Assembly: GCF_020360975.1 (NCBI RefSeq)
Contig: NW_025408669.1
Span: 6,386,001-6,450,000, forward strand
Source: Hirsutella rhossiliensis
Taxonomy: Eukaryota > Ascomycota > Sordariomycetes > Hypocreales > Ophiocordycipitaceae
Length of the DNA: 64,000 nucleotides
Direction of reading: 5' to 3'
In this document: in pieces, positions 11,468 through 24,149 of the stretch
Layout: each line of letters starts with the position of its first letter
Numbering within the stretch: the stretch's first letter is position 1
Notes under the pieces: generated by a model
What the model was told of the DNA's origin: nothing
What the model saw: only the letters and a program-made list of their open reading frames with translations
Database searches by the model: none
Program-made: the position numbers and the translations under genes

Positions 11468-14402
11468 TACCCCCTTAGCTATAGCCTGCCCTTTAAGGGT
11501 ATAGCTAATATAGCTTTAAGCTAGTAAATATATAAAGGAGGTTCTTAGCTCTATACTTCTCCTTTTACTTAAGGAAAGTAAGGGCCCTTTTAGGTCCCTA
11601 GGCTCTTTTAGACCTACTTAAGAAATAGGGGCCTAAAAAAGGGAAAGTCCTATAAGAAATAAGGCCTTTTTAAAAGGGAAAACCCTAATTAAAATAAGGG
11701 GCTCTTTAAAAGGAAAAACCTCTTTCTTTTCTTTAGCTATAGATATTACCTTCTTATATAAGCTATTAGCTCTTCTTATAGACTCTTAAAGCGGGCCTCT
11801 AAAAATAGCTTTTCTTAAATATCTTTTAGCTTAATTTACTATAAAAAGATAGCTAGCTTTTAATTTAGTAAGGGCTTTATAAGACTATTAGCTTTTATCG
11901 ATACTATTAAAACTTAATAGATAGAAATAAGTCCCTTTTCGACCTCTTAGTATAACTAATACTAATAGATATTAATATATTATAGCTAGGTTAATAGCTT
12001 TACGTTTTTATAAGAATTTATTTATTTTATATATTATTATATTCTATAGCTAATAAGGATAGAATTTATAGTTATAAAGATATAAGTAGCTAGCTAAGGA
12101 AAATCGCTTTTTTAACGCTTTTAAAAGAGCTAGTAGCTCTACCTCTATACTTAAAGTTATAATAGTAGCTTACCTTAAAGCTCTCTAAGTAATAGTTCCT
12201 TTAAAAAGGGATATAATATACCCTTATAAGCTTTTTCTATCTAAGGAATTATCTATAAAAGATAAATCGCTTAAATAAAAAAAGATTTCTATAGCTAATT
12301 TCTTTCTTTCTTACCCTCTTAAGTATAGACTATATAATCTTATTAAATAGGAATAAAGGATAGGTCTATCTATTACTTCTTAATACTTAGGGCTAGGATT
12401 TTAGTTATACCTAGCTAGCTAGGAGACTATAAAAGAAATATTTAGTTTAGTAGAAATAGCTAAAAAAAAGTAAGGAGCTTACCTTCTATTAATATTAGTA
12501 TTTCTCTTACTTCTTAGCTTAAAAGGATAGATTAGGTAAAGGCTCTTTATTTAATATAAGCGTAGAAGGAAGCTTCTTATTAAGGGAATTAAAGAGGAAT
12601 TTATAAGCAACCTTATTAATATAGGCGTCCTAGGTAAGCTAAATAGTCTATTAAGACCTATTTTAAAGGATTTATATCCTTAGGAACTACTTTAGCTCCC
12701 TTAGCTTAGTTATCTTATACCTTTATTATAGGCCTTATATAGCCTCCTTAGTAGTCGCTTCTTCCCTTTTTAGGTAAGCTTAAATAGTATTATTAACGTA
12801 AAAAAAGACTATAAATTTACCCTTCTATATTATATATAGGTTTTAAGGGACTTTCTTAAAGCCTAGGGCTTTAAAGGAACCTATTAAATACTATTACTAA
12901 AGAAAGGGTAATCTTTATAGTCTATATAGAGCTTTCTTAAGCTATAGAACCTTTCCTAGCTATTAAAAGCTTAGTAAAAAGTATATATAAATAACTTCTT
13001 TTTCCTTAAGTAAGTAGTTAATAAAGGTATTAACTATATCTATTTAATTAAGCTTAAGGTCGAATTCTACTATTATAGCTATAAGGGTCTAAAAAGATAT
13101 CCCTATTAAAGTAGTTGCCTTAATAAGTAAATCCCTTTTTTTCTATTAATTCCTATAAATAACTAGCTAGGCTTTATACTTTTAAAAGAAGCTATATTTA
13201 TTAGTTTTATAGATAAAGACCTACTTATAGCTAAGGACCTATTTTCCTCTTACCTTTTCCTTAAGGACCTCTTTAAAAGACCTTATCTCTTTATATAAAG
13301 CTAGGTAGTCTTTTTAAGCTTAGAAAAACTAGTCTTTAAAAGGGTATCTTTCTAGCTACTTTTAGTTTACTAGTAGGTCTAGGAGGTCTCTTTTATATAC
13401 CTTCCTTATTAATAGTAGCTTAAAAAGCTAGCCTATTATAAATACTTTATAAGAACTATCTTTTATTAGCGTTAGGTAGAAGTTAGAAAAATAATCGAAA
13501 TAAATAAGAGGTTAGTTTTCTTTTATATTAGGCCTTATACCTTCCTTTACTTCTTAAAGTAAGGATAAAAAGGCAGCTAGGTAGTCCTTTAAGAGAGGTG
13601 CCTTTCCTACCCTTTTAAGAGTTAAGATAGGAAGACTAATAAAGAAAGCTGCTTTTAAATCTTCTTTTTATTCTATAAGAGTAAGCGTAAGAAGGTAAGC
13701 GTATTCTAGCTTTACTACTTTCCTATAGTCTCCTTCTTTATCTATATTATTTAATCTAATAGCTTCCTTTTTTTATTTAAAGTTAGTATTATCTTTAACT
13801 ACTTTAACGTTAGTTTCTTTTTTTATTTCCTTATCTAAGGCTTCTTCTTAAAACTATTAAGAAGGGGGAATTTAGATCTTTTAAATTAGCTAACGTTATA
13901 ATAGTAAGAGGAGCTATTAATCCCTCTTTTTATCGAGGAAGCTAGATTTATCGAAAATTATATCCCTAGTTAAAATAACCTTCTATAAAAAAAGAATCTA
14001 GATCTAAAAGATATTTATAAAATTATAACTAATAAGGTAACTAATAAAGGCTCTAGGATTAAGCTTTCTTTTTTTCTTCCTTTTTAGCTATATATCGGTA
14101 GTTATAGTATATACCTTATAGCTATAGGTATAAAGGTAGGCTAGTAAGGCTATCTTCTTTATAAAGAGCTTAAGTAGTAATTTTTAGTTTATTTCTTAAG
14201 TCTTAATAAGGGTCCCTAGGTCCCTATAGTCTTTTAAGCCCCTAAGGTCCTTTAGGGTCCGGTTCTAAAGGTAATAAGCAGTCTTAATAACTTCCTTTTA
14301 AAGGTTATATAAAAGCCTTATAGTAAGTCTTATTATATAGGCCCTTTCTATTATAGCACCCCTTAATCTTTCTACCCCTTTATTCTAAGCCTAGGTATTT
14401 AG
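11468..14402 (-). pseudogene. Copia-B integrase end, reverse transcriptase and RNase H
   Basis: Reading leftwards from 14402, 14402-13060 repeats the integrase part of copia-A. Beyond it the frame shows a copia RT. VFFYVNN near 12800 is the RIP form of the YVDD catalytic motif. ELKxFLRI and LTQDAYINKVA-like segments follow near 12690-12590, matching the ...ELGELKWFLGIR...YIDKVA pattern of fungal copia RTs. RNase H should follow to about 11500 but is not readable residue by residue. Aspartates changed to Asn and Gln codons changed to stops fit RIP. Confidence 0.7.
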
Positions 14403-14588
14403 TATTATAGAGTAAGTAAAGGTATACGTATAGGTACCGTCCGTAGGATAATATTAATAAGCTATATAGAGCTCTTCTATACGCGGCTAGCCCGCCCCTA
14501 TACTTATAGGATCCGGCCCTCTATACGTAACTATATAGCTTAGGCCGCGGCCTAAGCCTATTACCTATAATAGTTAAAGACTCTTATA
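14403..14588 (-). repeat. Gypsy-1 3' LTR
   Basis: 186 bp, in plus orientation TATTATAGAG...GACTCTTATA. Identical in length to its partner at 21165-21350 and differing by transitions. The original ends were probably TGTAAGAGTC and CTCCGTAACA. Confidence 0.88.
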
Positions 14589-15049
14589 TAATGCCCTCCC
14601 TTAAGCGCGGCGTAGTACTGCCCTATTAACGGCTCCCGTATAATTAGGCCCGTGCCGCGGGCTCTTCCCTACCCTTTCCCGTTAATAGGGCCGGCCCTAC
14701 TAGCCCTATTATCCCCGCGCCCGTTAGCCTAGGCAGCCGGGACCCGGCTCTATACTCGTCGGCCGGCTAGCCGTTTAAATAGGGGCGTAACCTATTATAT
14801 ACGCCCCTAGGTAGCCGGCGGCTAGTCTAAACCTACGTAAGCCTTAGGTTGCCCGTCCCCTTTACCTTAGGCAGCATCCTCTACTAAGGGGTATATAAGG
14901 CGGCATCCCCCTTTTCTCCCTTCCCTTCCTTCTCTCCTTTCTTTAACCGTAGTAATAGTATTAATAGGTAAGTTCCGCTCTACCTAAGGCGTTAGTCCGT
15001 TCTTAGCTATATAGGCCGCTCTATTAACGTATACTCATAGTAGTAGCGG

Positions 15050-16058
15050 TAGTAGTAATAATAGCCCTAATAATAATAATAACTCTAACTAGTAAGTTCC
15101 GCGCCTTATAGAGCGGGAGGCCGTATTCCGTTATACTAACTTCCGCGATAGATATATCCGCCTCTCCCTCTCCTACCTCCTCCTTCTTAGAGCGTGCGGA
15201 GTTATTCGTCGACGCCGTGCTAGCCGCGGCCGACGACGACTCCGCCGCTGCCGCCGCTCCTGCCCGCGCCGCTGCCACCGCTCCTACCGCCGCCGCCGCC
15301 GCCTCTACTACGCTATTCGCTCTTACGTCGCCCCTTAGGGTAACGACGCTATCCCCGCCGCTACCTATAACGCCCGGCCCCTCGGCCCCCGCCTCCGTCT
15401 CCGCTACCCCCGTAAGTCCGTAGTTAGGTAAGCGTAATAGACGTTATCCGCTAACCTCCTATAATATAAGCGCTAAGTATAGGCCGGCGCCGCCCGCTCG
15501 GCCCCCTATATACGTTATGCGTTATAGGAGCTCGACTACTCCGACTAGGCCGGGCGCCGCCGCGGCGGTAGCTGCTACTAGTATGCGCGAGCCGGCCGCG
15601 CCTATAAGGCGGCGCCTCCCGTCCTACTCGCTACGGCGTCGGCTTAGAAGGCCGGCTCGCACGGGTAGGCGCGGGGGGCTACTAAGAAGCGCCTTACCGC
15701 CGCCGCCGCCGCCTACCGTAACCTCCGCGCCCTCGAGCGATAGGGCCTTATACCTAAGTAAGTCCTACTCCTCTGCTCTCTTATTTCCGCCTCTAACGTA
15801 CCCGGCGCTAGGGACACTACCTCCGTCGCCCTATCGGCGGTCCCCTTAGCCGTGCCCGCCTCCGCTACCGCCGCTACCCCTGCCGCCGCCGCTAGCCGCC
15901 GCCCCTCTACCCCTAGAGCCGCCGCCGCCGACGACTAGCTTACGGGCTTAGAGGGCCGCCTTAGCGCCCTAGAGACCGCCGCCGCCGTTAATAAGAAGGA
16001 GGAGGCTAACGAGGACGACGATAACGAAGATAATAATAATAATAACGATAAGGAATAG
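15050..16058 (+). pseudogene. Gypsy-1 antisense accessory frame, Ala/Pro-rich, GC island
   Basis: GC-rich stretch between the end of pol and the 3' LTR. Its longest open frames lie on the strand opposite to pol. From about 15120 the frame reads SGRPYSVILTSAIDIS, SFLERAELFVDAVLAAADDD, then Ala/Pro-rich sequence to 15423, and resumes in the same frame at 15517-15849. A different frame (15935-16058) gives LEGRLSALETAAAV and an acidic D/N tail ending NDKE-stop, which looks like a coiled coil plus acidic end. Gypsy-2 keeps the same C-terminus at 34060-34250 with a tail longer by two residues, i.e. an in-frame length change. I do not recognise the protein. The frame shift implies an intron or damage. 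Confidence 0.5.
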
Positions 16059-16099
16059 GCCTAGGTAGTCTAGGGGCTCTACCCTATAATAAACGCTAT

Positions 16100-19000
16100 T
16101 TTTATCTCCGCCTATACTATTACGCTTATATTACCTATATTACCGTAACTACCCCCTCCGCTATACTTACTTTATAGTCTTAGCCCGGGCTACTATCGGT
16201 AGTCCGCTAGTTTATCGTTCTCGTTTACTATTCTAAATAAGGCTTTAAACTTATTAAGGGCTATAGTTCCCGTAAACTTATATATAGGTTCCTACGTAGG
16301 GTCGAGATACCCGCGCTACTTAACGAGGACCTCCTAGCGTTTCCCCTTACCGACCTTTTTCTAGCGCGCGGCCTATATCTCTTTAACCTCGAACTTATCC
16401 TCTCCCTCTACCTCGATTATAGGCGGTTAGGCGTCTACTACTTCTTATCTAGGCAGCGGGTTAAAGGAGGCTCTATAAAGGAGGTCTACGTTAATCTTAT
16501 TATAGACCCCTATTAAGAGACTATCGAGCTTTATAACCTATAGGCTAATAACCCTCCGTACTATAAACTTCGCGTATAGCTAGTTAAGCTTCTTCTTTAG
16601 TCGTGCCGACCTATAGTTACGGAGGTCTAGCTATACCTTATCTCTTACCGCGAACCTATCTACTAGGGCCCTAGTCTTATTAGCGTGCCGCTCTTAATCT
16701 TACGCCGCGGCGGCTATCGCGGATTAGTAATAATCCGTAGTCTCCTATAGCTTTCGTACGAACGTAGAAGCGCGGCCCTCTAGTAACGTATTACTATACT
16801 ACTCTACTACTATATCTATAGTAAAGGGAACTAGTAAGGGTAGTTCGAAGCTATACGTTATAAAGAAAGGGGCTATCTTAATAGAGGTATATAGTTTACT
16901 ATTTAACGTAAGTTAGGCCGCGGGGAGCCACCGGTCTTAGTCTATTTAGTTACGGGCTACGATAGCCTATAGGTAAGCCTACGCCTCCTAGTTAACCCTC
17001 TTAGGCCCTCCGTTAGTCTATAGGTAATATGCCGTACTAAGTAGCTATATAATCTAAAGTAGCTAGCATAGGTACTACTAAAAGCAGCTAGTTTAATTCG
17101 ATCCCCTATTGCTTATAATAGAGGCTAGCTAGCTATATAAGCGGGCCTAGTACTATAGGAAGCGCTCTACGTAGGACTCCGCGTCTATAAACGGTATTAG
17201 CTCTAATACTATAGACTTACTAAGATAGTCCTTAATTACCTATATATAGCGGTTGCCGCCTTCTATAAGTAGGAGGTCCGTTATAAAGTCTACCTATATA
17301 TATATATAGAACTAGTTAGGCACCGGAAGCTACTTAAGCAGCCCCTTAAGCTACGCCCTCTAGATCTTTATATAGCTATAGATATTATAGTTATAGAGGA
17401 AGCGACGAACGTAGTACTATAAGAGGGGCTAGTAAAAGTCCCTCGTAAGGCCTACTACTATACCCTATCTACCTAGGTAACCTATGACGCTAGAGTTATA
17501 GATAAGTTAGACTAGCCTCCCTTAGAGCTCGTTCCGTTCGTCTAGCTCCGGCGGTCCCTCCTTCTCCTTAGCTTCCGTAGTATACGGTGCGCCCGGTACC
17601 TATAGTCTCCCCCGCTAGCGTAGATGCCCCCGTAGGTTAATATAGTAGTCGGCTACCTATACCTTTAGCTTTAGCTTTAGATCTAAGCGTCGAGCGCCGG
17701 ACTTAACGGCGCGGCGTACGCCCTCGTAGGTACGGTCTAGAGCCGCTATCCTATCCTATAAGCGTTATAGGGCCTTATCTTAGAATACTCTCGCCGCGCG
17801 CGCCCTTAGGCCGGTCTATCCCTCCTCGCCGGACTAAGGTAAGGGCGCGGGGGGAAGCTTATTCGCTAGCACCGCGTCTTCCTTTACTAAGGAAGCTCCT
17901 ATATAAGTCTATAGTGCTTCTTATAGGATAAGCTATAGATCCTAGGCCTCGATATCCGCTCCCGTCGGCCGGTCTTAATCCCTCTAGGAAAGCGCGTCTA
18001 GGACCGCGGAGTCTTACCTAAGGCGGTACTTAATCGAGAAGTTAAAGCGTAAGAGATACTCCGCCTAGCGGGCTTACCGCTCTAAGAGGTACTAGCGAGT
18101 TATAAAGTACTCGAGGTTCCTATAGTTTATAAGAACCTCGAAGCTCTTATAGCTTTAGAGCTCCGCTTACTATTACTTAAGGCAGCTAATAATCGCTAGT
18201 ATCTCTTTATCGTAAATAGTATAATTCCGCTCTACTAAGGTTAGCTTACGGGAGTAGAATACTACCGGTTACTTCCGCCTATCTACCTCTTAGGAGAGCG
18301 TTCCTCTAAGTGCCTAGCCGCTATAGTCCGCTTTAACTAACGTAGACCGGTCGAAGTCCTATTAAAGTAGTACCGGGGCTTAAGAGAATAGGTCCTTAAG
18401 CGTACGGAACGCTCCTTCCTATATAGGCCCCTAGTAAAAGGCGGTCCGCTTCCTAGTAATCTCGTTTAAGGGTATTATAATATAAGAGAAGCCCTTAATA
18501 AATATCCTATAATAGTTCGCGAACCTAAGGAAGCTCCGTACGCCTATTTACGTAGTTAGGGCAGCCTAGTCCTAAATCGCCTAGATCTTTACGGGGTCCG
18601 CCTATATACCTACGCCTATATAAATAATAAAGCCTAGGTACTTAACCCTCTTAACCCTAAATTCGCATTTATTTAGGTCGAGGTAGAGCCTATAAAGTTA
18701 AAGGCGCTTTAGGACCCTCTATACTTTCTATATATAATCCTTATAGGAGCTACTTATATAGATAAGGATATTATCTACGTATACGGAGGCGAACTTATCG
18801 AGGAAGTCCTAAAGTACGTTATTAATATAACGCTAAAAGGTAGCGGGCGCTCCTAAGAGGCCGAAGGGCGTTATAAGCTACTTAAATAAGCTATAGCGTA
18901 TATAGAACGCTATCTTTTACTCGTTACCCTCTAAGATCTATACCTTATAGAACGCCTATTTTATATCTAGCTTTATAAACTACTTCGCCTTTAAAAGGTT

Positions 19001-19750
19001 ATAGAGCGTATCTAAGATTAAGGGTAAGGGGTAGCGGTCCGGCCTTATAATTACGTTTAGGGCCCTATAGTCGTAATAAAACTATATCCCGCCCCTTAGT
19101 TTACGTACGAATAAGACCGGCGCTCCTACTTTAGAGCTGCTTACTTAAATAAAACCCTTATCTAAGAGGTCCCTTAGCGTCTTCTTTAGCACTAGCAGCT
19201 CCGCGTATAATATACTATATAGCGGTCCGAATAGTATAGGCAGTTCTTACCCCTTCTTATCGGTATAGAGTACGATCTTATAGTCTACCCCTAGCTTATA
19301 TAGGTTAAGCTTATCTACTTCCTAGGACTTAAATAGTAGTAGGAGGTCGTAAAAGCGCTCTAGTATCTATTACCGTAGCTTAGAGGGCGACTTCGGCTTC
19401 TTTATCTAGAGGGCCTTATCGATATCCGCTAGGCTAACTATATAGACCGCTACGTTAGCCGCTACCTAGCCTTACCCTTACTCTACCTATCGCATAGTTC
19501 CTACGAAGATAGAGGCAAGGACTTCTTATACTAAGTATAAAGCTTACACGCTTAGTCCTACGCTTATAGAACCGTCGTCGTAGCGGACCTACCGTTACGT
19601 AGGCCTAAACTATAGCTTCCTTTAGTACGGAACTAAGTATAACTCTATATATAATAACTAGGGTTTCCCGAGGATTAGGGGAAACTCTAGTTAGGGGATT
19701 ATATAGGCTACGATAAGCTTATAGTAACCGTCGACCTCTATAGCTAGCCA
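16100..19750 (-). pseudogene. Gypsy-1 pol: RT, RNase H, integrase and chromodomain
   Basis: RIP-broken polyprotein. RT is placed by FLDKFASVYVDNILI-like sequence at about 18755-18805 (the YVDD motif with D changed to N), followed by a KCEFRVK-type segment near 18660. The integrase region should cover about 17600-16500. A chromodomain is readable at 16430-16260: KFEVKEIQAAR, then KRQEVLVKQRGYLDPTQEP, with Trp codons turned into stops. A chromodomain at the integrase C-terminus marks the chromovirus branch of Ty3/gypsy and is known to guide integration to heterochromatin. Confidence 0.78.
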
Positions 19751-19899
19751 CGTAATACCCTTAATTACCGCACCCTCTATCGCGCCTAAGGCGCCCTTTA
19801 CTCGCCTTAGGGCGATCTTTTCTACTAGTACTTATATCTCTCGCGTAAGCGCCTCGTTAACTACGGCGTAGTACTAGTAGCCCTTATCTATAAGGGCGG

Positions 19900-21100
19900 C
19901 AACGGGCAAGGAGTTATTAATTATAACCTATATTAAAGTAGGCTCCTCTTCTATATAAGCGGATAATTCTTCCTTCTCCTTTACTAGTGCTAGTAATTAG
20001 GGCTCTAGAGCCCGTCTTTACTCCGGAGCTACTCTTTTTCTTCTAGGCCTAGGGGGGCGGAGTCCTCCTTATCGTCTAAGGTAAGGAGCGGTTCTATCTT
20101 CGCTACTTAAACCGCTATAGGCCGCTTAGCTAAAAGGAAGGGGCATTTTAATATAAAGTACGTAGATACTTCGTAACGTAGGTAGCGGCCGTTAGCCTTC
20201 CTCTTCCCGATTTCCTCGCTCGTTACCTACTTCGCCCGCTACTTAGAGTACGGGGCGGTATAGGGGGTAGTCGATAGCGTCTTCTTACCGTATCTAGCCC
20301 GGTCCGTGCGGGTAGCCGATATTAAGGTGTCCCTATCCGTGTTAATAGCCGGTTATTTATCTTACGGAGGGGCGGTAATCCCGTCGCCGCTATACGGTAT
20401 ACGCTTACGGAGCTTCTAGAAACGCGGCGTCTACTTATAGCCCTAAGCTACCTTTATTAACCGGCTTATATACTCGCCGTAGTTAGTAGGTATAATTACG
20501 GGGATAAGTAGCTCCCGTAGGGCCAGCGTAATCGAATTCCGTAGCTATATAAGCTTCGCGCTATCTTCCTATACCGTAGTCCCCGCTGCCCGTAAGAGCG
20601 TCTCTTTGAAATCGGGAAAGAATTCGCTAAAGGTTTATCCGTCTCTCTACTTAAGGGTCTATAGCCTATCTTACGCCTTCTCCCGCTCCTATACGTTGCC
20701 GAACGTATATATAAGGTATTAGAAGAAGTCTTATAGGTCGCGTCTGCCCTTAGGGCCGCCCTTATCCTAGAATCCGGAGATCCGCCGTATCTAGGGCTCC
20801 GGCAACGTATAGAGGAGCGAATACCACGCTATATCGCGATAGCTATTTAGGCCCTATTTCTCGTCGGTTATAAACTTCGTCTATAGCCGGCTAAGGAAGA
20901 AGTAAAAGGACTCTAGCTTACCGTCCTAAGTCGGCTAAGGGAGCGGCTTCCTCGTCGGTAGTATCGCCGCCGTAACCGGCGTTACGGAGGCCGTAGGGGT
21001 TAAAGCCGGTCTCGTAGACGGCTCCCTTAGTATAGCGAGAACCTCGTCCTTCTCGCTAGCCGTCGGGCTTTTAATCGCTTCTAGGATAGCTACGATACTT
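19900..21100 (-). pseudogene. Gypsy-1 gag
   Basis: Follows the 5' LTR at 21165. The same region is better read in the copies at 24150-24640 and 58038-58235, which encode an ILEAIKSITAS...KVLAILREL segment and then SFYFFLSQL-type gag sequence. In-frame TAA/TAG disrupt it. Confidence 0.65.
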
Positions 21101-21164
21101 CCTATCTATCCGGGGAGGGGCCTCGGAGAGATATCTATTCTATCTATTAATTAATAGATTATAC

Positions 21165-21350
21165 TATTACGGAGTAGGCAGAGGCGTGCGCGTAGGTGCC
21201 GTCCGTAAGATAATATTAATAAGCTATATAGAGCTCTTCTATACGCGGCTAGCCCGCCCCTATACTTATAGGATCCGGCCCTCTGCACGTAACTATACGG
21301 CTTAGGCCGCGGCCTAAGCCTATTACCTATAATAGTTAAAGACTCTTATA
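21165..21350 (-). repeat. Gypsy-1 5' LTR
   Basis: 186-bp partner of 14403-14588. It keeps more CpG and CpA than the other copy (for example GGCAGAGGCGTGCGCG). Confidence 0.88.
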
Positions 21351-21355
21351 TTTAG

Positions 21356-22214
21356 TACTAATAAGAGGGGTAAAATACCCCTTTTTTAAAGCTAATTTAA
21401 GATATTCTTTATAAATAGCTCTTTATTAAACTATATCTTCTTTACCTTATAGCTAAAGTAGGATTCTATCTAGTTAATAAAGTCTTAAAAGGTAAACTAG
21501 TTATATTTACTTAGGTAGGTCTATAAGAAATAAGGGAAAACTATCTTTAAAAAAGTATCTATAAAAAACATTACCTTTATAAAGCTTTCTTAGTCCTTAG
21601 AAATATTAGTTTAGTCGACCTAAATCTCCTTATATAGCTAGTCTAGCCGTAAAAGTATTTATTTAGAAATTTATCTCTTAGTTTTTCCTTAACTATAGTA
21701 TTTATATTTTATAGTCTTTAAGCCCTTTATTTATATACTTTATTATAGGCCTAGCTTATATAAAGCTAAGGGGCTTAGGTAACTAAGTCGTATATACTAA
21801 AGAATACTATTTCCTTAAGCTATTAAAAGAGGGTCCTTTATAATAGACCTATTCCTTTTAGTAAGGAAAGCTAACTTCTTAAGTAATTCCTTCTTATAAA
21901 TAGGTTAGAATTTAAGAATAAATTAACCGAATATTTCCTCGATAAGCTTAATCGTCTAATTCTTCTAGACTAGCCTTATAAGCTTAGACGTTATATCTTA
22001 AAAGATTCCTTCCTTTTAAAGAAAGTAAAAGGAAATTAAGCTTATTAAAAATTAAAAGTAAAAAGCTACCCTTTTTTATTAAAGAATTTATATAGACCTA
22101 TTAAGTAATTTTACTATAAAATTCACCCTTCTATATCCTTTTATTTATATAGTTAATTCCTTAGTAATAAGATATTCCCTTTATACCTTTTTAAAGGACT
22201 AAAAAGGAAAAAAT
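21356..22214 (-). pseudogene. Copia-B integrase N-terminal part
   Basis: Reverse complement of copia-A 8345-9195. It resumes right after the gypsy-1 target duplication and ends at about 22214 in AAAGGACTAAAA, the same short sequence at which copia-B starts again near 46172. This is the LINE L1 insertion site. Confidence 0.75.
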
Positions 22215-22549
22215 AATATTATATCTTCTTAGCTAACTTTTCGAAACTAAGCCTAGAATATAGAAAAAGTATATACTTAGAACTACCGCGAATAGTATAT
22301 TATACCCCTTTAAGTATAGCTTTATATAGCTACTAGCGAGTATATAATATACTATTAAAGATTATAAATAAAGTAAGGGTCTTTTTATATAAGTAGAAAA
22401 CTCTTTCTTACCTTTACTAACTAAAGGTATATACCCCTTACTAATAGGACCTAGCTTAGACCTAACTTAAGACCCTAGCTTAGACCTAAGGAGGGCCCCT
22501 TTAACTTTAACCCCCCCCCCCCCTTAACTTAAGGGTTAAAATAAGTACC

Positions 22550-23923
22550 TTAAAAGCTATAGCTTACTTAAAAGAAGCTTTAAAAGGCTAACGCTCTCTA
22601 AGGACCTTAGAAGAAAGGCCTAGGACCTAAAACTAAGACCTAAGGATATAAAGATAAAAGATAATACCTAGCTTATACTAAAGACTAGCCTTTTTAGTCC
22701 TAGCTTAGCCCTACCTTAAGCTAGCTACTTCTAGCCTAACTAGCCCTTAAAGTAAGTAAAGAGGTAAAAGAGAGCTACCTTTAATAGCCTTATTAGCCCT
22801 ATACCTATCTAACCTATATTTTAATACTTATAGTAAACCTAGCCCCGGCCTTAGTACTTCTTTCCTAGGGACTAGGCCTAGGGCTTTCTTTAATAAGCCC
22901 TCTAAGCCTTTAAAGAAGCCTAAAAAATTAAACCCTTTTATAAGACCCTTATATAAGGGCTTAAGAAGGCAGCTATAAGAACCTTAAACTACTAATAGCC
23001 CTTATAATAGCCCTTATACTAACTTAAGGCTACTTAGTAGCTTAAGGCTACCTAAGGAAACCTTAAAGTAAGCTTATAAGCTAAGGTTACTATAAAGAAG
23101 GGGCTTAAGGCCTTAGCTAAGACCCTAGCTAAGGCTCTAGCTAAAGCCCTAGTAAAAGCCTTAACTAAGGCCCTAGCTAAAAGAAACGTAAAAAAAGACT
23201 TTTAACTTATCTTAAAGCTAAAGAAGGAATCGCTAACGTTTACTATTAACTTTATTACTTTTTATAATAAGCTTAATAAGGCTATAAGGGAACTAGCTAT
23301 ATTAGCTCTATTAACTTTAAATAAAGGTAATATAGTTATAACGATAAAGGCCCTATATATAGTAAAGAAGCTTTTAAAGTAGTAGGAAAAGTAGTTATTA
23401 TACTTTAAAGAGCTACCTATTAAATCGGCTGACCTTCTTACTAGCTAAACTAAGCTAGTAGCCTAGAGCGTCCCTAACCTCTTAAAGACCTTTATCCTTA
23501 ATATCTTTACTATAAAAGCTAAAACCTTTAGTAGGATCGATATCCTAGGGCAGCCTAAGTAGCTAGGTACCCTAGGCTTAATATAAAAGGTAGGATCTAT
23601 TATCTTCGTAGTCCTTTTAAAGGCTATATAAGCTAAATACTAAAAAAAGGGCCTTTATATAATAAGCCTATAGATTTAAGTTAAGGCTTATAAGGAATAT
23701 ACTATATATATATAGTACTATAGGTACCTTTCCTTTAGCTATAACCCTTAAACTTACTAGTAGCTTATTAAGTATACCTTTTACTTAAAAAAGTACTTAA
23801 CTAAGGGCTATAATTACCTTAGCTATAAAGCTAGCTAAGGCTACTCTTACTTTAAGGTCTAATACTATAACTATAAAAGAGAGTACTTTATAATTAATAA
23901 GGTATAATATAAAGTTTATAAGG
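22550..23923 (+). pseudogene. LINE L1 ORF1 (gag-like), interrupted
   Basis: Long frame broken only by TAA/TAG. Readable segments include FTINFITFYNKLNKAIREL, GTLGLIQKVGSIIFVVLLKA near 23570-23620, and a Cys/Tyr-rich end near 23800-23900 where a zinc-knuckle region is expected (KGYNYLSYKA, YYNYKREYF). These Y-rich stretches are what RIP makes of Cys codons (TGC to TAC). The frame is cut at 23923 by gypsy-2. Confidence 0.6.
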
Positions 23924-24109
23924 TATAAGAGTCTTTAACTATTATAGGTAATAGGCTTAGGCTATAGCTTAAGCTATATAGTTATATATAAAGGGCCGGA
24001 TCCTATATATATAAGGGCGGGCTAGCCGCGTATAAAAGAGCTTTATATAGCTTATTAATATTATCCTATAAATAGTACCTATATATATACCTCTACCTAT
24101 TCTATAATA
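23924..24109 (+). repeat. Gypsy-2 5' LTR
   Basis: TATAAGAGTC...TTCTATAATA, 186 bp, same family as 14403-14588. Confidence 0.88.
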
Positions 24110-24149
24110 GTATAAGCTATTAACTAATAAATCTAATAGATATCTCCTT

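Larger units (their letters stand above)
14398..21355 (-). mobile_element. Gypsy-1: complete Ty3/gypsy chromovirus with TTTAG target duplication
   Basis: 6948-bp element (14403-21350) with 186-bp direct LTRs at 14403-14588 and 21165-21350, flanked by the 5-bp duplication TTTAG (14398-14402 and 21351-21355). It lies in the copia-B integrase region; removing it restores colinearity with copia-A around position 9190. Order on the minus strand: 5' LTR, gag, protease/RT/RNase H, integrase with chromodomain, antisense GC-rich frame, purine tract (AAGGGAGGGC) and 3' LTR. Copies in the window are gypsy-2 and the 56877-58468 fragment. Confidence 0.9.

Noticed and set aside
15024..15278. Ala-rich minus-strand frame in gypsy-1
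   Set aside because: It is the mirror of GCC/GCG runs; the opposite strand gives the longer and better conserved reading in both copies.
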